Source: CAYMCQ01 sp964389025 (GTDB taxonomy: Bacteria > Verrucomicrobiota > Verrucomicrobiia > Limisphaerales > CAYMCQ01). Taken from it: a stretch of DNA of 11,928 nt. Below, one piece after another: positions 7,839 through 11,928 of this stretch. The stretch lies in NCBI GenBank assembly GCA_964389025.1, contig CAYMCQ010000102.1, forward strand, positions 1 through 11,928, in the 5' to 3' direction. The notes beneath the pieces were generated by a model, which saw only the letters and a program-made list of their open reading frames with translations, searched no databases and had not been told where the DNA came from. Each line of letters starts with the position of its first letter. Position 1 is the stretch's first letter. Position numbers and translations under genes: made by a program.

Positions 7839-8195
7839 ATGAACCCACGCCAAAAAGCCTTCAAGATTCCAGGTGACCAGATTAAGCGGCTGATTGCGAA
7901 CAGCGGTGCGTGCTACACTTCTGACCGCATCACGGTGGACGGGGCTCACGTTGGCTACATGTATCGAGAGCAGCCCGACAACGACGGCGATAGCGGTTGG
8001 CGATTCTTTGCTGGCGATGAGTCACAAGAGTATGCAGACAATCCTGACAATTTCGCCATCTACGAAGTGAACACGATCTGCAACTATGACCCAGCAATCA
8101 TTCCATTTCTAGGTGCGCCATTCGGCTCTGCTTTTGGTCGAGTTCATGGAACTGACAAATTTGAGTCTGAAGATCTAGAGAAGCCGGACAATTAA
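7839..8195 (+). CDS. DUF2185 / Imm33-like protein
   Basis: A 118-residue protein matching the DUF2185 (Imm33) family, whose members often sit in polymorphic-toxin loci as presumed immunity proteins and also occur alone. The diagnostic block spans about residues 24-102: ACYTSDRITVDG, VGYMYREQPDNDGDSGWRF, FAGDESQEYADNPDN and VNTICNYDPAIIPFL. No signal peptide or membrane segment is present, so it is probably cytoplasmic. No toxin gene is adjacent. It lies 24 bp after the HPr gene and might be co-transcribed, but composition is less GC-rich than HPr, suggesting later acquisition. The start ATG has no strong Shine-Dalgarno. It ends 19 bp before the duplicated TPR gene tail. Confidence 0.85.
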   Translation: MNPRQKAFKIPGDQIKRLIANSGACYTSDRITVDGAHVGYMYREQPDNDGDSGWRFFAGDESQEYADNPDNFAIYEVNTICNYDPAIIPFLGAPFGSAFGRVHGTDKFESEDLEKPDN

Positions 8196-8214
8196 GTTAT
8201 TTCTTCCGCTTACT

Positions 8215-8259
8215 TCACCGTGTAAGCAAATTCAATTTTCTCGCCGCGGAAAATCCTTG
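8215..8259 (-). pseudogene. Duplicated 3' tail of the TPR membrane protein gene
   Basis: Read on the minus strand, this encodes QGFSAARKLNLLTR and a TGA stop. The parent protein encoded at 8642-9955 ends QGFSAARKLNLLKR. The 45 bases align ungapped to 8642-8686 with about 8 mismatches. Weaker similarity continues about 20 bases past the stop (TTCCGCT(T/C)A context at 8204-8214 versus 8630-8641). Coding similarity stops at 8259. It is a gene fragment separated from its parent by a small plus-strand gene. Confidence 0.8.
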
Positions 8260-8271
8260 CGACCACTACAT

Positions 8272-8565
8272 ATGACTGTTCGGCGTCATCCCATGCGCTT
8301 ACTCAAAAAATTGCGTTACCGAGTTTTTCTCCTGAGTCTTGCCATCGGGAGTTTGTCGCTCGGATTTTGGGTGTTCGACTATTCGGTTTTGTTTCGTCCT
8401 TCGTGGACTCTGAACGGCACAGACCGACTCATTGGATTTGATGCTTGGTATTATTACCTGTCAGGCCACGGCTTTTTGTTCGTTGCATTGTCAGTTTTCG
8501 GACTCTGGCTGGCCTGTTTGATGTGGTTGCTGCCCGGCAGACTTTTAGATTGTAGAGACTTATGA
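8272..8565 (+). CDS. Small two-helix membrane protein, unknown function
   Basis: A 97-residue protein from ATG 8272; ATG 8293 (MRLLKKLRYR) is an equally good start and an upstream TTG at 8257 is unlikely because it falls in the duplicated TPR tail. No start has a clear Shine-Dalgarno. I do not recognise the family. A basic N-terminus (RRHPMRLLKKLRYR) precedes a hydrophobic helix at about 18-35. A roughly 30-residue loop follows, containing FRPSW and FDAWYYYLSGHG, then a second helix at about 66-87 ending WLLPGR. By the positive-inside rule both ends are cytoplasmic and the loop is external. The gene is the only cargo between the TPR gene and its duplicated tail. A GC-rich stretch with two CTAAC motifs follows at 8566-8612. 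Confidence 0.6.
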   Translation: MTVRRHPMRLLKKLRYRVFLLSLAIGSLSLGFWVFDYSVLFRPSWTLNGTDRLIGFDAWYYYLSGHGFLFVALSVFGLWLACLMWLLPGRLLDCRDL

Positions 8566-8641
8566 CGCCCTAACCAGCGCGCCCCATCTAACGGCCGCCC
8601 GGCTCCGCCAAGTTTCTACTCATAATTCGTTTCCGCTCATT

Positions 8642-9955
8642 TCATCGCTTCAACAAATTCAACTTCCTCGCGGCGGAAAATCCTTGAGCAGAATTCGGAT
8701 GCTCTGCGACCAGCCGGTTCAAAAAAATCTTCGCGCTGTCGAAGTCATTTCTGAGGTTCAAGTGCCACGCCGCAACGCACGCCAGCCACTCGGCCTTCTT
8801 GAACTCCGGTTGCTCCGGCATTTTCAGAAGCAATTCCATCTGCTCGATGCCGGAATCCGCGTCACCCAAATCCTGCGCGAGCAAACGCGCCAGCTTTTCG
8901 CGCGTGGGAACGTCGTTCGGCTCGCGTTTCAACTTCGCGACACACTCGTTCGCAAGGCGCGTCGCTTCGGCCTCGCTGAGTTTTGTCTCGTCCCGGATCG
9001 CCTCGTCGTCGAGCGCATTGTTCAACGGAGCGAGATGGATTGTTTTGGCGTGCTGCTGCTGTTCGAGCAGAGCTTCCTTGGTCGCCGGAAGTTGGTTGAT
9101 TCGCAGTTGCGCCATCTTCGCGAGGTGTGAACCGGGAAACTTTTCGCAAATTTCCTTCAGCGCCCGGAACGCCGCCGCCGGGTCTTGATTGAACTTCAAC
9201 TGCCAGTCCGCCAGCTTGTGGAGCGCGACGGAAACTTGCGACGCGCCCGTGCCCGGCTGGTCGCAAACGTCGCGGATCGTCGCCTCGGCTTCGGCAAAAT
9301 CGCCGAAGCGCGACGCGTAAAGTTCCGCCAGCATCATCCAGCCGTCGAAATCGTCCGCGCACCGCTCCAGTTCGCCGATGATTTCCATTTCCGCGTCGGC
9401 GTATTTGCCGAATTTGATTTTTGCGATTGCTCTTGAATAGCTCGGCACGGCCCGCGCCACCGGTTCAATTCCGAGGAGGTTGTAGAGCAGCGTCGCAAAA
9501 CAGATCGCCAGCGCCCAGCCGACTCCCCACCAGCCTTCCAGCAGCAAAATGAGCAGCGCGCACGGCGCGAGAATCCAGCTCCAGAAAATGATGATCGGTT
9601 TGTAGTCATCCCATTTGTCGCGCTGCGCGGAAATGAAATTCCAAAGCCACCAGCCGAGAGTCAGCGCGAGCCAGAACGATGCGATGGCCGACACGCCGGG
9701 CGTCATTTCCCACAGCAGGACAGGAAACCACGGCGGCTTGCCCGCGACTTTCGCCTGCATCACGCGGATGAGCCACGGCGCGCTGCCGCAGTTGAACAGC
9801 GCCCAGACCAAAACCGGCGCGGCCAGTCCCTTGCCGGCCCAAATCCAAAGCGAGCGCCAGTCGCCGTCAAGTTTTCTTTCCAGCAATCGCTCCCAAAAAT
9901 GGCAGGCGATGGCCAGGGCAACGCCGATGATGATTGTGGAAAGCCAAAAACCCAT
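8642..9955 (-). CDS. Membrane protein with C-terminal TPR-like repeats
   Basis: A 437-residue protein with two parts. Residues 1-165 contain about five hydrophobic segments (roughly 4-20, 42-58, 80-105, 120-140 and 143-163), including the Trp-rich LALTLGWWLWNF. Residues 170-437 are soluble and helical with TPR-like features: KFGKYADAEMEIIGELERCADDFDGWMMLAELY (181-213), a second unit near 243-275 (ALHKLADWQLKFNQDPAAAF) and one near 390-418 (WHLNLRNDFDSAKIFLNRL). This architecture suits a scaffold for protein assembly at the inner membrane; no enzyme motif is visible and the function is unknown. The start ATG gives an immediate membrane helix. It is divergent from the GlcD-type gene. Its last 15 codons including stop are duplicated at 8215-8259. 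Confidence 0.85.
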   Translation of the reverse strand: MGFWLSTIIIGVALAIACHFWERLLERKLDGDWRSLWIWAGKGLAAPVLVWALFNCGSAPWLIRVMQAKVAGKPPWFPVLLWEMTPGVSAIASFWLALTLGWWLWNFISAQRDKWDDYKPIIIFWSWILAPCALLILLLEGWWGVGWALAICFATLLYNLLGIEPVARAVPSYSRAIAKIKFGKYADAEMEIIGELERCADDFDGWMMLAELYASRFGDFAEAEATIRDVCDQPGTGASQVSVALHKLADWQLKFNQDPAAAFRALKEICEKFPGSHLAKMAQLRINQLPATKEALLEQQQHAKTIHLAPLNNALDDEAIRDETKLSEAEATRLANECVAKLKREPNDVPTREKLARLLAQDLGDADSGIEQMELLLKMPEQPEFKKAEWLACVAAWHLNLRNDFDSAKIFLNRLVAEHPNSAQGFSAARKLNLLKR

Positions 9956-10019
9956 AACGCTGGAAAATTAGCAGGCGGCAACGGAGACAACAGAGAAAAT
10001 TGGCAGGGCAGTTGTTCTG

Positions 10020-10098
10020 CGCGACAGCGTCTTGGACTGTGGCTCTCCACCGCTCTTCGAGCGTGATCTCAAAGCGCCGGAAGACTGGCGCAGTCCAA
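10020..10098. repeat. Palindromic element related to element C of the PSD1 gene
   Basis: Located in the 229-bp divergent spacer 9956-10184. The left arm near 10032-10057 and right arm 10071-10098 form an imperfect inverted repeat, both outer ends reading TTGGACTG inward. The right arm resembles element C arm 3811-3836, and 10020-10039 is the exact reverse complement of 3829-3848. Here it sits in non-coding DNA, in contrast to its in-frame relative. Confidence 0.75.
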
Positions 10099-10141
10099 AA
10101 TCGTGTGGTGATTCGGATGCTTCACGTCCGGTGGTAGTTTC

Positions 10142-10170
10142 TTGACCGTTTCCGGCGCGTCCAACATTCT
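10142..10170 (+). promoter_or_regulatory. Candidate promoter of the GlcD-type gene
   Basis: TTGACC (10142-10147) matches the -35 consensus at five of six positions. With a 17-bp spacer it is followed by CATTCT (10165-10170), a weak -10 with three of six matches. The start codon is 14 bases after the -10. No Shine-Dalgarno is visible in AATAAAGTT before the ATG. Confidence 0.3.
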
Positions 10171-10184
10171 GCTTCAATAAAGTT

Positions 10185-11567
10185 ATGCCGCTGGCCGAAA
10201 ACATCCTTTCCCAACTGCGACAAATCGTCGGCGGCGAAAATGTCCTTACGGAAAAGGAAGACCTCATCCCCTACTCTTTCGACGGCACGGCAGCGCTTTC
10301 GCAAATGCCCGGCTGCATCGCATTCGCAACGACGACACAGCAAATCGCCGACGTTCTCAAGCTCGCCAACAAAACCAAAACTCCCATCGTCACGCGCGGT
10401 TCTGGCACAGGCTTGAGTGGCGGAAGTTTGCCAACGGCGGATTGCGTCGTTCTTTGCACCGTGAAGATGGATAAAATCCTCGAACTCGACCGCGCGAATC
10501 TCACGATGATGGTTGAGCCAGGCGTGACGACGTTGCAGATCGCGGACGCGGCGATGGCAGCGGGTTTGTTTTATCCGCCCGACCCCGGCTCGATGAAGAT
10601 TTCCACCATCGGCGGGAACGTCGCGGAAAATTCCGGCGGGCTGCGCGGTCTCAAATACGGCATCACGCGCAATTACGTCATGGGACTCGAAGTCGTTTTG
10701 CCGGGCGGCGAAATTTTTTCCATGGGCAACAAGTGCGTCAAAGATGTCGCCGGATATTCGCTCAAGGACATTTTCATCGGCTCGGAAGGAACGCTCGGCG
10801 TCATCACGAAAGTTTTGCTACGATTGATTTCGAAACCGCAGGCGAAAAAAACGATGGTCGCCACGTTCGCGGCGATGGATCAGGCCGCGCAAACCGTCTC
10901 CGATATCATCGCCGCGCAAATCATTCCCTGCACGCTGGAGTTTCTCGACCGCATGACGATTCATTGCGTCGAGGATTACGCGAAAGTCGGCCTGCCGCTC
11001 GATTGCGAGGCGTTGTTGTTGATGGAAACGGATGGTCATCCCGCATCCGTCGCCGAGGAAGCGGCGAAGATGGAAGGGTTCGCCCGCAAGAACGGCGCGC
11101 TTCTCGTCCGCGTCGCGAAAGACGACGCCGAGGCAACGGCGCTTGCCACCGCGCGCCGCAGCGCATTCTCCGCGCTCGCACGCGTCGCGCCGACGACGAT
11201 TCTTGAAGACGCCACCGTGCCGCGCAGCGAACTGGCGAAGATGATCCGGTTCGTCGCCGCCGTCGCGCAGAAATACAAGCTGAAGATCGGCACGTTCGGC
11301 CACATGGGCGACGGCAATTTGCATCCAACCTTTCTCACCGACGAACGCAACAAAGACGAAATGCACCGCGTCGAGGCAGCCTTCAAAGAAATTTTCGACG
11401 AAGCGATCCGTCTTGGCGGCACAATCACCGGCGAGCACGGTATCGGCCTCGCTAAGAAAAGTTTTCTGCCGAAATTTGCCGGCGACGTTCAGATGCAAGT
11501 CCTCCGCCAATTCCGCCGCATGCTCGATCCGAATGGAATTTTGAATCCGGGGAAGATGTTTGATTAG
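10185..11567 (+). CDS. glcD: FAD-linked oxidase, glycolate oxidase subunit GlcD type
   Basis: A 460-residue flavoprotein of the GlcD/D-lactate dehydrogenase family, which oxidises 2-hydroxy acids such as glycolate or D-lactate. The N-terminal FAD-binding PCMH domain (about 35-215) contains the phosphate-binding loop TRGSGTGLSGGS (70-81), STIGGNVAENSGG (140-152) and FIGSEGTLGVIT (197-208). The C-terminal FAD-oxidase domain (about 217-459) has the metal/substrate region GHMGDGNLHP (372-381), GEHGIGLAK (416-424) and the terminal LDPNGILNPGKMF. Length is normal for GlcD. The partner subunits GlcE and GlcF are not adjacent, so the electron acceptor and exact substrate cannot be fixed from the window. 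It is divergent from the TPR gene, and the next gene starts 10 bp after its stop. Confidence 0.95.
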   Translation: MPLAENILSQLRQIVGGENVLTEKEDLIPYSFDGTAALSQMPGCIAFATTTQQIADVLKLANKTKTPIVTRGSGTGLSGGSLPTADCVVLCTVKMDKILELDRANLTMMVEPGVTTLQIADAAMAAGLFYPPDPGSMKISTIGGNVAENSGGLRGLKYGITRNYVMGLEVVLPGGEIFSMGNKCVKDVAGYSLKDIFIGSEGTLGVITKVLLRLISKPQAKKTMVATFAAMDQAAQTVSDIIAAQIIPCTLEFLDRMTIHCVEDYAKVGLPLDCEALLLMETDGHPASVAEEAAKMEGFARKNGALLVRVAKDDAEATALATARRSAFSALARVAPTTILEDATVPRSELAKMIRFVAAVAQKYKLKIGTFGHMGDGNLHPTFLTDERNKDEMHRVEAAFKEIFDEAIRLGGTITGEHGIGLAKKSFLPKFAGDVQMQVLRQFRRMLDPNGILNPGKMFD

Positions 11568-11577
11568 AATTCCGATT

Positions 11578-11904
11578 ATGTCGGATTCTGCTACATGGTG
11601 CAGATGGAAGCGCAGAGCGATTGTCGTAATTTTTCTTCTCACGGAATCGCTCGACTCCTATGCGCAAGGAACGGTGAACGGAGTTGGGCCGCCGCCAGAG
11701 CCATCAACGGCACCCCGTTTCTTCAGAACAAATTTACCATCGCCCCCCAAACAGTTTTCTCCTTGGACGCTCCTCAAAACGACATTACCAACAAAATATA
11801 CTTCGGCAGCACATGCACTGTTTGATGTGGGTCTGGCCGACCCGCGCGGTTGCGACTATCGAGAAATTGAGATTATAGCAATTCATATTGACATTGGCAC
11901 ATAG
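11578..11904 (+). CDS. Short secreted protein, LFDxGLADPRGC family
   Basis: A 108-residue protein beginning at ATG 11578, 10 bp after the GlcD stop; an in-frame TTG at 11560 overlaps glcD and is less likely. Basic residues WKRR (10-13) followed by AIVVIFLL and SYAQ (27-30) form a plausible Sec signal peptide, so the product is probably exported. The middle is proline-rich and probably disordered. Near the C-terminus is HALFDVGLADPRGCDYREIEI (79-99), a phrase I associate with a family of uncharacterised verrucomicrobial secreted proteins, often longer. The ending AIHIDIGT soon afterwards suggests a C-terminal truncation. Another open frame (11595-11825) overlaps it but lacks the signal peptide and family phrase. 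Function unknown. Confidence 0.6.
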   Translation: MSDSATWCRWKRRAIVVIFLLTESLDSYAQGTVNGVGPPPEPSTAPRFFRTNLPSPPKQFSPWTLLKTTLPTKYTSAAHALFDVGLADPRGCDYREIEIIAIHIDIGT

Positions 11905-11910
11905 TCTGAT

Positions 11911-11928
11911 AAGGTCAGAGGCATGAAA
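11911..11928 (+). CDS. Start of a further gene (partial)
   Basis: ATG at 11923 followed by AAA, with AAGG at 11911-11914 eight bases upstream as a possible ribosome binding site. It begins 18 bp after the preceding stop codon on the same strand. Only two codons are in the window, so nothing can be said about its product. Confidence 0.3.

Noticed and set aside
8566..8614. Possible integron attC site after the small membrane protein gene
   Set aside because: CCCTAAC and ATCTAAC resemble a core RYYYAAC site, the second matching fully, but no partner GTTRRRY or extended palindrome follows and none precedes the gene. It remains an unproven cassette-like end.

Overview
The window looks like chromosome from a Verrucomicrobiota bacterium of the Pedosphaera/Limisphaerales type, or another member of the PVC group. 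The main reasons are a paired PSD1-type cytochrome/DUF1549/DUF1553 protein and a DUF1501 protein, a mostly GC-rich coding background, and dense interspersed palindromic repeats. No rRNA, tRNA, CRISPR array or intact transposase was seen.

Layout. At 59-601 (+) is a lower-GC orphan gene with a PD-(D/E)XK nuclease-like motif set. At 617-718 (-) is a 34-codon fragment duplicating the 3' end of the DUF1501 gene. It is separated from that gene by a 225-bp palindromic repeat cluster (719-943). A minus-strand cluster follows, read from 7231 down to 944: an aldose 1-epimerase (galM), a very large secreted PSD1-family protein with two CxxCH motifs and a LamG-like insert, and a Tat-exported DUF1501 protein. 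On the plus strand come an HPr phosphocarrier (7500-7814) and a DUF2185/Imm33-type immunity-like protein (7839-8195). Next is a second duplicated 3' gene tail (8215-8259), this time from the TPR membrane protein gene at 8642-9955 (-), with a small two-helix membrane protein gene between tail and parent. The window ends with a GlcD-type FAD-linked oxidase (10185-11567), a short secreted verrucomicrobial protein (11578-11904) and the first two codons of another gene.

How the genes fit together. galM, the PSD1 gene and the DUF1501 gene plausibly form a transcription unit for extracytoplasmic or sugar-related metabolism. The PSD1/DUF1501 pair is a known PVC arrangement whose biochemistry is unsettled. 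HPr, GlcD and the TPR protein look like ordinary single-gene neighbours. DUF2185, the PD-(D/E)XK ORF and the small membrane protein look like accessory genes.

Most unusual content. First, the PSD1 gene carries three different palindromic repeat elements inside its reading frame without breaking it, at 5386-5531, 4554-4626 and 3760-3836. The DUF1501 gene shows a possible fourth, smaller insertion. Second, two unrelated minus-strand genes each have a diverged copy of their own 3' end a few hundred bases downstream, with repeat or gene cargo between. This resembles insertion at gene 3' ends with restoration of the coding end. All family names come from recognition of motifs; no database search was possible.
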